Positions 1 through 6,013 of a stretch of 6,666 bases of DNA are shown here, in pieces. The stretch lies in the NCBI GenBank assembly GCA_020720965.1, contig DYNS01000173.1, positions 1 to 6,666 on the forward strand, written 5' to 3'. Made by a program: the position numbers and the translations under genes. The notes below the pieces were generated by a model that was given only the letters and a program-made list of their open reading frames with translations, ran no database searches and was not told the origin of the DNA. Positions within the stretch are counted from its first letter, which is position 1; every line of letters starts with the position of its first letter. This stretch comes from Anaerolinea sp. GTDB taxonomy: Bacteria; Chloroflexota; Anaerolineae; Anaerolineales; Villigracilaceae.

Positions 1-1
1 C

Positions 2-379
2 CCGTCAAACTGGCGCAAATACGACCAGCCCGGCATCCAAACCGTCAGCGGAATTTTGCGCCTGGGGCAAAGCAAGCCCGATGTAGGGGGAGTGCCAGAC
101 CCGGAACTTGCCCAAGGGCAGACCCGCCTGGATTTCTGGAACATTCTCAACCTGGAGCGGCTTGCCCTCCAATCCCCTGCGCCCTTGCTGCCCATTTTTG
201 TGCAGCCTGACCCCCAGCCTCAGCCCGCCTCCCCGCCTTACCCCTCCCAACCGGAAATTGAAATTACGGAGGGACCCCACATGGGCTACGCCATGCAATG
301 GTTCACCTTTGCCAGCATCCTGTTCTTTGGCTATCCTTTTTATCTGGCGAAAGAGCAAAAAACTTCAGGAGCAATATGA
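2..379 (+). CDS. SURF1-family cytochrome c oxidase assembly protein, C-terminal part (5' end outside window)
   Basis: The frame is open from the left edge and gives 125 residues before TGA at 377-379. SURF1 proteins (Shy1 in yeast) are membrane-anchored factors that help build haem-copper cytochrome c oxidase, probably at the step of haem A insertion into subunit I. Visible SURF1 hallmarks are a segment ending in VSGILR (fragment residues 15-20), the LDFWNILNLERL stretch (43-54) leading to LLPIFV (62-67), and the C-terminal GPHMGYAMQWF motif (91-101), which runs into the last membrane helix (about 96-115). The N-terminal helix and the first part of the periplasmic domain lie outside the window. 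A proline-rich linker (8 Pro in residues 69-84) precedes the last helix. The stop overlaps the start of the next gene (ATGA), so the two are probably translated together. The haem O synthase that follows strongly supports the assignment. Confidence 0.85.
   Translation, partial: PSNWRKYDQPGIQTVSGILRLGQSKPDVGGVPDPELAQGQTRLDFWNILNLERLALQSPAPLLPIFVQPDPQPQPASPPYPSQPEIEITEGPHMGYAMQWFTFASILFFGYPFYLAKEQKTSGAI
367..371 (+). promoter_or_regulatory. Ribosome binding site AGGAG that fixes the ctaB-fusion start
   Basis: AGGAG lies inside the last codons of the SURF1 gene, 4 bases before ATG at 376. It supports this ATG, which overlaps the upstream stop as ATGA, over the in-frame upstream ATG at 298, which lies deep inside the SURF1 coding region. 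Confidence 0.7.
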
Positions 380-1689
380 AATTCTCTCTCCGCACTTCCT
401 TTGCCCGGCTTTCCTTGCTGACCCTGTTGGCGGCGGTTCTTGTTGCGGCGGGCGGCGCATGGGTTGCCCGCTTTGCTCCCGGTGCTTGCGCCTCCTGGGC
501 GTTGTGCCTGCCCCTCACCGGCGCAGACTGGGCGCAGCTGTGGCATCGCGCCTCGGTTGCCGGGCTTGCCGCCCTTATGCTGGCTCTGCTCTTCCATGCC
601 TGGCGCACCCAACGCGACCATCGTCTGCTCCTGCCCCTCACCACCCTCACGGTGACTCTGTTCTTCGCCCAAAGTTTCACCGGGGCGCTGCTTGCCACCC
701 GCGCCGCCGAAACCGTCTGGAGCGGATTTCACGCCCTCACCGCCTTGGCGCTTTGGGTCGCTATCATCGGCTTGACCCTTGCCTCCGGTTTTTATGCCCG
801 CGATGCAGTCGCCTTCCCACCCCTCAACATCCGTCAGCGCCTGCTGGATTTTCTCACCCTCACCAAACCCATCATCGTCCTGCTGTTGCTCGTCACCACC
901 CTGGCAGGCATGATAGCCGGAGCGCGTGCCTTCCTCTCCGCCGCCCTCATCTTCTGGACTCTGCTTGGCGGCGCATTGGCGGCAGGTGGCTCTGGCGCCA
1001 TCAACCAATACATTGACCGTGACCTGGACAAAAACATGCAGCGCACCGCCAAGCGTCCGCTTGCCGCCGGGCGCATGACCCCCGCCGAGGGGCTTTCTTT
1101 TGGCTTGGCGCTTTCTGTGCTCAGTTTTTACATTTTGGCGGGCTACGTCAATTTTTTGGCTGCCTTTCTTTCGCTGGCAGGCATCTTTTACTACGTTGTT
1201 TTGTATAGCATCCTGCTCAAAAAAGCCACCGTGCAAAACATCGTCATCGGCGGCGGCGCGGGTGCCATCCCGCCGATGGTCGGCTGGGCGGCGGCAACCG
1301 GCGGCTTGGACTTGCCCGCCTTCATACTGTTCCTTATCATCTTCATGTGGACTCCGCCCCACTTTTGGGCGCTGGCAATTGTGCGCCGCAAAGACTACGA
1401 GAAAGCCGGTATTCCCATGCTCCCGGTCACACGCGGCGAAAAAGAAGCCCGCAAACAGGTTCTCATTTACACCGTAGAGCTGATACTCGTCACCCTTATT
1501 TTGCCCGTTCTGCAATACACCGGCTGGGTCTACCTGGCCGCCGCCCTTACTCTCGGTGGCATCCTGCTCTGGTATGCCTGGCTCGTCTTTCGCACCGAGG
1601 GCAATAAAAACGCCTGGATGATGTACCGCTACTCCAGCATGTACCTCGCCTTTCTCTTCCTCGCCCTCATGGTGGACTCGCTTTTGTAG
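376..1689 (+). CDS. ctaB: Half-CtaA-like domain fused to protoheme IX farnesyltransferase (haem O synthase)
   Basis: This 437-residue polytopic inner membrane protein has two parts. Residues about 155-437 are a complete UbiA-superfamily haem O synthase, which transfers a farnesyl group to haem B to make haem O. The prenyl-diphosphate/Mg site NQYIDRDLD (N210, D214, D218) is present. So are the CtaB signatures KKATVQN (282-288), IGGGAGAIPPMVGW (291-304), WTPPHFWALAI (325-335) and DYEKAGIPMLPV (340-351), with about nine membrane helices. Residues 1-150 form four helices (about 11-32, 57-76, 85-107, 117-137) that resemble one half of haem A synthase CtaA/Cox15: a cysteine pair (C38, C44) in the first loop, WHR with H57 at the start of helix 2, a Gln/Gly-rich helix 3, and H119 in helix 4. 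CtaB proteins are usually near 300 residues, so the extension is extra. The start is ATG 376, which overlaps the SURF1 stop and has AGGAG upstream. The CtaB function is certain. Whether the N-terminal domain acts in haem A synthesis or only binds haem is open. Confidence 0.93.
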   Translation: MKFSLRTSFARLSLLTLLAAVLVAAGGAWVARFAPGACASWALCLPLTGADWAQLWHRASVAGLAALMLALLFHAWRTQRDHRLLLPLTTLTVTLFFAQSFTGALLATRAAETVWSGFHALTALALWVAIIGLTLASGFYARDAVAFPPLNIRQRLLDFLTLTKPIIVLLLLVTTLAGMIAGARAFLSAALIFWTLLGGALAAGGSGAINQYIDRDLDKNMQRTAKRPLAAGRMTPAEGLSFGLALSVLSFYILAGYVNFLAAFLSLAGIFYYVVLYSILLKKATVQNIVIGGGAGAIPPMVGWAAATGGLDLPAFILFLIIFMWTPPHFWALAIVRRKDYEKAGIPMLPVTRGEKEARKQVLIYTVELILVTLILPVLQYTGWVYLAAALTLGGILLWYAWLVFRTEGNKNAWMMYRYSSMYLAFLFLALMVDSLL

Positions 1690-1700
1690 CCTCATGCTAC
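1686..1700 (+). other. Short perfect hairpin over the ctaB stop codon
   Basis: GTAGC (1686-1690) and GCTAC (1696-1700) form a 5-bp stem with a 5-base loop. The stop codon TAG is in the left arm. AATTT follows. The stem is too short to be a convincing intrinsic terminator, and the right arm overlaps the putative -10 box of the next gene. Confidence 0.3.
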
Positions 1701-1703
1701 AAT
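1698..1703 (+). promoter_or_regulatory. Possible -10 box (TACAAT) for the 1710 gene, implying a leaderless transcript
   Basis: TACAAT matches TATAAT at 5 of 6 positions and ends only 6 bases before ATG 1710. A transcript starting about 7 bases downstream would begin at or near the start codon. No Shine-Dalgarno sequence is visible between 1690 and 1710, which fits leaderless initiation. No good -35 hexamer is seen 16-18 bases upstream, so this is a suggestion only. Confidence 0.35.
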
Positions 1704-1709
1704 TTGCCC

Positions 1710-3260
1710 ATGTCCCGCGCTTCCATCTCCTCCCAACAATTCTCCCGTCTCATCCTTTTCCTTGCCCTGGCAAGCGGCGCTGCCGTCCGTTGGCTGCCCA
1801 CCTTGCTGGCGGGTTTCCCCGTCAACGATGGCGGCATGTTCGCCGTGATGGTGGATGACCTCCGCCAAAGCGCCTACGCCCTGCCTCTCTACACATCCTA
1901 CAACCTCAACCAAATCCCGTATGCCTATCCGCCCCTGGGTTTTTACCTGGGGCGGATTTTTGCAGATTTAACGGGATTCTCCGCGCTGGAGGTCGCCCGC
2001 TGGCTCCCGGCATTCTTCTCCACCCTGGCGGTAGGCGCTTTCTACCCTTTGGCGCGCCGTCTGCTCCCCTCCGCCTTGCACGCATCCCTTGCGACTCTCT
2101 TCTTCGCCCTCATGCCCCGCGCCTTCTCCTGGTTTGTAGAAGGCGGAGGAATTACGCGCAGCCCGGCGCAGTTTTTTATGCTGCTCACCTTTGCCAGCGT
2201 GCTGCAAATGTATCAGCGTGGCACAAAACGGGATGTCCTCTTCTCTGGCGTATGGGGGGCGCTCACCGTCCTCAGTCACCCGGAGGCGGCGGTGCATACC
2301 GCTTTTTCTGCTGTTCTGTTTTGGCTCTTTTGGGGGCGCACCCGCCGCTCCTTTCTCCAGTCTCTTGGCGTGGCGGGGCTGGTGCTTTTGCTCTCTTCTC
2401 CCTGGTGGGGATTGGTTCTGGCGCGGCACGGCGTTCAAACCATTCTTGCCGCTGCCGGGACAGGGCAAAAATGGCTGGCAGTTTTGCACCTGGTCTTTTT
2501 TGCCTTCACCGAAGAGCCGTACATGACCCTTATCTCCGTCTTTGGCGTTTTGGGGGTCATCTGGCAGGTGAATCGGCGGCACTGGCTTTTCCCCCTCTGG
2601 CTTGCTCTGCCGTTTTTCGTAGAAGGGCGTAGCGCTTTCCTGCCTGCCGCCATTCCGCTTGCTCTTTTGGCGGCAATTGCCGTAATAGATATTCTCCTGG
2701 CTCGTTTGCAACCCCTTTCGCCCTTTGTCGCCTCTCCGGGCATTCAAAAGGTTTTTCTCTACCTTTTCTTTTACCTGCTCTTTTCGGCTTCTCTCTTTTC
2801 GTTTCAAATCTCTGCCGCCGTTGTATACCCTGGCGAACAAACCGCCCTGGCATGGATTCGCCAAAACACTCCCCTCAATGCCCGCTTCGCCGTCCTCACT
2901 GGCTCTGGCAACATCTCCTACGACCCCCTGCCAGAATGGTTCCCCGCCCTCACCGGGCGGCACAGTCTCTTCACCGTGCAAGGGTTGGAATGGGTTCCCT
3001 CCCGCTTTGGCGAGACTTTGCAAAAATCCAAAACTGCCCAAGAATGTCTGCGTGTAGATGCAGATTGCCTTTTGAAAAACCTTGCCGGGCAGGGGGCGGA
3101 CTACCTCTACCTTACCCGCCAACTTCGTACCGAGAATTTTGAACCGCTGGAGCCTCCCCGCATCTACCGCCATGTGGAGGAAGGCTTACGCGCCGCCGGG
3201 CTGCCGGTTGTGTACGAGAGCGAGGACGCGCTTATCTTTCAGTTGCCCCCTTCCCCGTGA
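1710..3260 (+). CDS. Polytopic membrane protein, putative GT-C-type glycosyltransferase
   Basis: This 516-residue protein has about 10-12 hydrophobic helices in residues 11-370, followed by a hydrophilic C-terminal domain (about 371-516), presumably outside the membrane. After the first helix an NDGG motif (39-42) lies in a long loop that ends in IPYAYPPLGFYLGR (69-82). An acidic residue in the first outer loop and a conserved Pro/Tyr-rich end are typical of GT-C enzymes (PMT, ArnT, STT3-like), which take sugars from polyprenyl-phosphate donors. Other visible marks are EGGGITR (144-150), SHPEAAVH (189-196), and EWFPALTGR (409-417) in the soluble domain. C446 and C453 could form a disulfide. 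Donor, acceptor and exact family are not recognisable. ATG 1710 is chosen; an in-frame TTG at 1704 is possible, and neither has a Shine-Dalgarno sequence. The gene lies 20 bases after ctaB on the same strand but need not share its function. Confidence 0.7.
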   Translation: MSRASISSQQFSRLILFLALASGAAVRWLPTLLAGFPVNDGGMFAVMVDDLRQSAYALPLYTSYNLNQIPYAYPPLGFYLGRIFADLTGFSALEVARWLPAFFSTLAVGAFYPLARRLLPSALHASLATLFFALMPRAFSWFVEGGGITRSPAQFFMLLTFASVLQMYQRGTKRDVLFSGVWGALTVLSHPEAAVHTAFSAVLFWLFWGRTRRSFLQSLGVAGLVLLLSSPWWGLVLARHGVQTILAAAGTGQKWLAVLHLVFFAFTEEPYMTLISVFGVLGVIWQVNRRHWLFPLWLALPFFVEGRSAFLPAAIPLALLAAIAVIDILLARLQPLSPFVASPGIQKVFLYLFFYLLFSASLFSFQISAAVVYPGEQTALAWIRQNTPLNARFAVLTGSGNISYDPLPEWFPALTGRHSLFTVQGLEWVPSRFGETLQKSKTAQECLRVDADCLLKNLAGQGADYLYLTRQLRTENFEPLEPPRIYRHVEEGLRAAGLPVVYESEDALIFQLPPSP

Positions 3261-3270
3261 GGGTGAGGGG
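3247..3270 (+). terminator. Possible hairpin terminator between convergent genes
   Basis: CCCC (3247-3250) pairs with GGGG (3267-3270), followed inward by a T-A pair, a T-G wobble, one C/T mismatch and CCC/GGG (3254-3256 with 3261-3263). The loop is GTGA, a GNRA-type tetraloop. TTTA follows on the + strand. The left arm and loop include the end of the 1710 gene, whose stop is at 3258-3260. The T-run is short and absent on the other strand, so termination is uncertain. Confidence 0.4.
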
Positions 3271-3271
3271 T

Positions 3272-4756
3272 TTACTCCCGCACCAAAATCACCGCCGTCT
3301 CGTCCCGGTAGGCTTCTCGCCAGCCGTTCTGAGCCAGCGTCCCCGCCAGTGATAAGTCGGCGGGCAGGATAGCCCAGCCAACCCCATATTTTTCCATCAC
3401 ATCCTGCCAGCCGTCTTTGGCGAGTAGAACCGTCTCGTATTCGCGGGTCAGCGCCTCGCCGTAGAAGTCGGTCTGCCCGTCTATAAAAACCTGTGCTTGC
3501 ACTCCATGACGGTAGAGCAGGTATCCGCCCCAGGGGAAGTAGTTGAACACCTTGCCAGCCTGCGGATTTTCTTCCAGCCAGGTCACTGCTTGCACGGGGA
3601 AGATTTCTGGATTATAGATGTTGCCCTTTCCCGCCGTATCTAACCGGATTCCGCTGGAAAAAGCCCCGGCGAGGAGGATAATTCCCAGGATGGGAAAGAA
3701 AAATCCGTGTAACTGATTTTCAATGTGCGCCAGGTTCCTCTCTTGCCTTTGCAAGCGGGGTAACTTTGTGGCTGCGGTTTGCAAAATCTGCGCCAGGAGA
3801 GGCGCGGTGACGATGGCAAACAGGGGTACGTTTCTCACGCTGTATAGGCTCATGGCTGCCCAGCCCGCCAAAAGGATGGATTGGCGCAGTTCCAGGCGGA
3901 TTCCCCGGCTGAGTGCGAACAAAAACAGAGCCAACAGGAGTAAAAAGGGGCGCAAAGGACTCAGGTGGAAGTTGGGGGACAGGTATTCGGCGGTGTGGTC
4001 TACCAGATATTGATTGCCAATGTAGCCCAAACTGGTTTGCCAGAGCAGCCACCCGCTTGGGTTGGCAAAGGTAACTGCCAGGGCAGAAAAACCGATAAGG
4101 AGCAGGATTTGCCCGGTTTGACGGTTGGGCTGCCGGGTTTGCCACCCATCCCACATCCATTCCGCCAGGTACGCGCCCCAAACCACAAACCCGGCGATGA
4201 AAGCGCCGTGTGTGTTTGCCCATAGCCACATGAGGGCGGGGAATTGCCAGAGGGGAAGGTCTCTTTTGGTGATTGCCCGCTCCAGCCAAAAACTCCACAA
4301 CGCTAAAAAGAGCATGGTAAAGATGTGCGGGCGTGCCAGCCAGTGAATGCTGGAGATGGCAGTGACCCAAAGGGTAACGGTAAGCGCAACCAGGCGGTAC
4401 GAGCGGCGTTCAAGAATTTCGCGGTAAATCAGGGTAAAGGTGGCTGCCAAAATCAGGCTGGTTAACAGGACAACCCCATCCAACCCCATCAGGCGATGGA
4501 CCAGGGCGAAACCAATTTGCGCCAGCCATTCGTGCGGCACAAGCAGCGCCCCTTGCATGGTGTGCGAGAAAATATCGTGGGTGGGGATGCTGCCCTGTTG
4601 GAGCATGTAGTCACCGATTGCTATGTGCCTGCCGGTGTCTCCATCCAAATTGAAGAGTCTTGCGCCGTAACGCGCCGCCCCCAGCAAAATGGCAAGAAAA
4701 ACAACATCTTGCAGGCGGGGTAAAAGGTAGACAAGCGGAGAAAAAGGTTGTTTCAT
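3272..4756 (-). CDS. Polytopic membrane protein with soluble C-terminal domain, putative GT-C-like glycosyltransferase
   Basis: This 494-residue protein has about ten or more membrane helices in residues 15-370 and a soluble tail (about 385-494). After helix 1 the loop carries LDGDTGRH (37-44), IPTHDIFSHT (57-66) and HEWLAQ (75-80). This acidic, His-rich loop is typical of a widespread family of uncharacterised bacterial membrane proteins related in layout to PMT-type GT-C enzymes. Further marks are ARPHIFT (141-147), NTHGAF (181-186), NPSGW (232-236) and RNVPLFAI (308-315). The tail has FNYFPWGGYLLYR (404-416) and FIDGQTDFYG (424-433), a signature pair I know from this family, followed by an NGW...YRDETAVILVRE ending. 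The biochemical role is not established; transfer of a lipid-linked sugar is the best guess. ATG 4756 is preferred because GGAG lies 8 bases upstream. In-frame ATGs at 4774 and 4870 would give longer proteins, but the latter starts upstream of the likely promoter. The gene runs convergent to the 1710 gene, 11 bases apart. Confidence 0.7.
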   Translation of the reverse strand: MKQPFSPLVYLLPRLQDVVFLAILLGAARYGARLFNLDGDTGRHIAIGDYMLQQGSIPTHDIFSHTMQGALLVPHEWLAQIGFALVHRLMGLDGVVLLTSLILAATFTLIYREILERRSYRLVALTVTLWVTAISSIHWLARPHIFTMLFLALWSFWLERAITKRDLPLWQFPALMWLWANTHGAFIAGFVVWGAYLAEWMWDGWQTRQPNRQTGQILLLIGFSALAVTFANPSGWLLWQTSLGYIGNQYLVDHTAEYLSPNFHLSPLRPFLLLLALFLFALSRGIRLELRQSILLAGWAAMSLYSVRNVPLFAIVTAPLLAQILQTAATKLPRLQRQERNLAHIENQLHGFFFPILGIILLAGAFSSGIRLDTAGKGNIYNPEIFPVQAVTWLEENPQAGKVFNYFPWGGYLLYRHGVQAQVFIDGQTDFYGEALTREYETVLLAKDGWQDVMEKYGVGWAILPADLSLAGTLAQNGWREAYRDETAVILVRE

Positions 4757-4764
4757 CGGTTCCA

Positions 4765-4768
4765 CTCC
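4765..4768 (-). promoter_or_regulatory. Ribosome binding site GGAG for the 4756 start
   Basis: Read on the - strand, GGAG lies 8 bases before ATG at 4756. The alternative in-frame ATG at 4774 has no purine-rich site in front of it, so this site decides the start. Confidence 0.55.
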
Positions 4769-4790
4769 GGGCATGGTGTGCGGTGCGGCT

Positions 4791-4796
4791 ATTGTA
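4791..4796 (-). promoter_or_regulatory. Possible -10 box (TACAAT) for the leftward membrane-protein gene
   Basis: On the - strand TACAAT (5 of 6 to TATAAT) is followed by AGCCGC. A start about 7 bases downstream would give a leader of roughly 28 bases to ATG 4756, enough to contain the GGAG site. No clear -35 hexamer is seen at 16-18 bases. Confidence 0.4.
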
Positions 4797-4842
4797 ACCG
4801 CCTTCTTTTTCCCTCGTTGGGGCAGAAAACCGGGCGGGATGG

Positions 4843-4848
4843 TAAGAT
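4843..4848 (+). promoter_or_regulatory. Possible -10 box (TAAGAT) for the aminotransferase gene
   Basis: TAAGAT matches TATAAT at 4 of 6 positions and is followed by AGCCGC, as in the opposite promoter. It would give a leader of only about 14 bases, with the ribosome binding site at its very start. A TTGGGG sequence at 4817-4822 is the only -35 candidate, and its 20-base spacing is poor. Confidence 0.35.
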
Positions 4849-4854
4849 AGCCGC

Positions 4855-4860
4855 GAAGGA
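4855..4860 (+). promoter_or_regulatory. Ribosome binding site GAAGGA for the aminotransferase
   Basis: GAAGGA lies 8 bases before ATG 4869, with a C-rich spacer. It supports this start. Confidence 0.6.
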
Positions 4861-4868
4861 CACCCCCC

Positions 4869-6005
4869 ATGACCCACCTTTCCGACCTTTTCCTGCTCGA
4901 CCCCTCCGTTCATTTTCTCAATCATGGTTCGTTTGGCGCTTGTCCCAAGCCGGTTTTTGATGTGTACCAGGCTTGGCAGCGCCGCCTGGAAGCCCAGCCG
5001 GTTTTGTTCCTGGGCAGGGAGTACCCGGCTTTGATGTTGGAAGCTCGTACTGCTCTGGCAGACTACCTCGGCGCGGCGGCGCAAGACCTGGTTTACATCC
5101 CCAACGCCACACATGGCGTGAACATTGTCGCCCGCTCTCTGCGCCTTGCCCCTGGGGATGAGATTCTCAGTACCGACCACGAATATGGCGCTTGCGATAA
5201 TGCCTGGCAATTTCTTTGCCAGCAAAGCGGAGCGCGTTACCTGCGTCAGCCTCTGCCCTTGCCTTTTGCCGAGCCCCAGCAAATTGTGGAGCAGATTTGG
5301 CGCGGCGTTACCCCCCGCACTCGGCTTTTGTACCTCAGTCACATTACCTCCCCCACCGCCCTGCTTTTGCCTGTGCAGGCGCTCATTCAGCGGGCGAGGC
5401 AGGCGGGTATTCTCACGCTGATAGATGGCGCTCACGCACCGGGGCAGATTCCGCTTCATCTACCCACCCTCGGCGCGGATTTTTACACCGGCAACTGCCA
5501 CAAGTGGATGCTCGCCCCCAAGGGCGCGGGCTTTCTGTACGCCCGTCCCGAAGTTCAGCCGCTCCTGAACCCGCTTGTCGTCAGTTGGGGCTATAGTCAG
5601 CCCTCCGGCGAATCCTGTCTGGTGGATTACCTGCAATGGACTGGCACCCAGGACCCGGCCGCCTGGCTCAGTGTGCCAGCCGCCATCCAGTTTATGCGTA
5701 CCCAGGGTTGGGAGGAGAAAACCCAAGCCGCTCACCTCGCTCTTGTCGGGCTGCTGGAACAGGTCAACGCCCTCACCGGGCAGGCGGCGATTGCCCCTTC
5801 GGGCTTTTACCGTCAGATGGGCGCGGCGCTTCTGCCTCCTCAAACCGCGTTGGAAACCCTGAAAGCCAGGTTGTACGAAGAGTACCGCGTAGAAGTCCCC
5901 CTGCTGCAATGGAATGAGCACAAACTCATCCGTATCTCGGTTCAACCCTACAACACCCCCGCCGACTTTGACGCGCTGCTGCAAGGTCTGCGCCGTCTGT
6001 TGTGA
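4869..6005 (+). CDS. PLP-dependent class V aminotransferase, isopenicillin-N-epimerase-like
   Basis: This 378-residue cytosolic fold-type I PLP enzyme is a complete member of the class V group that includes cysteine desulfurases, isopenicillin N epimerase (CefD) and the ergothioneine C-S lyase EgtE. The N-terminal FLNHGSFGACP (16-26) is the CefD/EgtE-like signature. PNATHGVN (78-85) would hold the cofactor phosphate. LSHITSPTALLLPV (156-169) leads to LIDGAHAPGQIPL (184-196), with D186 contacting the pyridine nitrogen. GNCHKW (208-213) carries the PLP-binding lysine K212. R355 in the C-terminal IRISVQPYN (354-362) is placed to bind a substrate carboxylate. The segment near K212 lacks the Cys-containing active loop of typical sulfur-transferring desulfurases. 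No beta-lactam or ergothioneine genes are in the window, so the substrate is unknown; epimerase, lyase and amino-acid dehydration are all possible. The gene is transcribed divergently from the 4756 gene. Confidence 0.88.
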   Translation: MTHLSDLFLLDPSVHFLNHGSFGACPKPVFDVYQAWQRRLEAQPVLFLGREYPALMLEARTALADYLGAAAQDLVYIPNATHGVNIVARSLRLAPGDEILSTDHEYGACDNAWQFLCQQSGARYLRQPLPLPFAEPQQIVEQIWRGVTPRTRLLYLSHITSPTALLLPVQALIQRARQAGILTLIDGAHAPGQIPLHLPTLGADFYTGNCHKWMLAPKGAGFLYARPEVQPLLNPLVVSWGYSQPSGESCLVDYLQWTGTQDPAAWLSVPAAIQFMRTQGWEEKTQAAHLALVGLLEQVNALTGQAAIAPSGFYRQMGAALLPPQTALETLKARLYEEYRVEVPLLQWNEHKLIRISVQPYNTPADFDALLQGLRRLL

Positions 6006-6013
6006 TGGCTGCG

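Larger units (their letters stand above)
4785..4854. repeat. Inverted repeat spanning the divergent promoter region
   Basis: GCGGCTAT (4785-4792) is the exact reverse complement of ATAGCCGC (4847-4854). The similarity continues inward, allowing one gap (left arm to 4799, right arm from 4841, both ending in a TAACC/TTACC-like sequence). About 41 bases separate the arms. Each arm contains the putative -10 box of the outward-facing gene, so the two promoters are near mirror images. Confidence 0.55.

Noticed and set aside
298..375. An upstream ATG at 298 in frame with the ctaB fusion
   Set aside because: It lies within the conserved C-terminal motif of SURF1 and would add a non-hydrophobic 26-residue tail. 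ATG 376 has AGGAG and the ATGA overlap.
340..1695. A 451-codon open frame on the - strand opposite the ctaB fusion
   Set aside because: Its translation is rich in Gly, Gln, Lys and Glu with no recognisable domain. The + strand has unmistakable CtaB motifs, so this is an antisense shadow of a GC-rich gene.
1968..3173. A 401-codon open frame on the - strand opposite the 1710 gene
   Set aside because: Highly charged, low-complexity translation with no fold signals. The + strand frame gives regular membrane helices and a soluble domain.
4757..4870. Longer N-terminus for the leftward membrane protein from ATG 4870 or 4774
   Set aside because: The 4870 start would run through the promoter region and lies upstream of the likely -10 box. 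ATG 4774 has no ribosome binding site, whereas ATG 4756 has GGAG at 8 bases.
4611..5459. A 282-codon open frame on the - strand crossing the divergent promoter region
   Set aside because: It overlaps the starts of two well-supported genes, has no recognisable motif, and mirrors the aminotransferase coding sequence.
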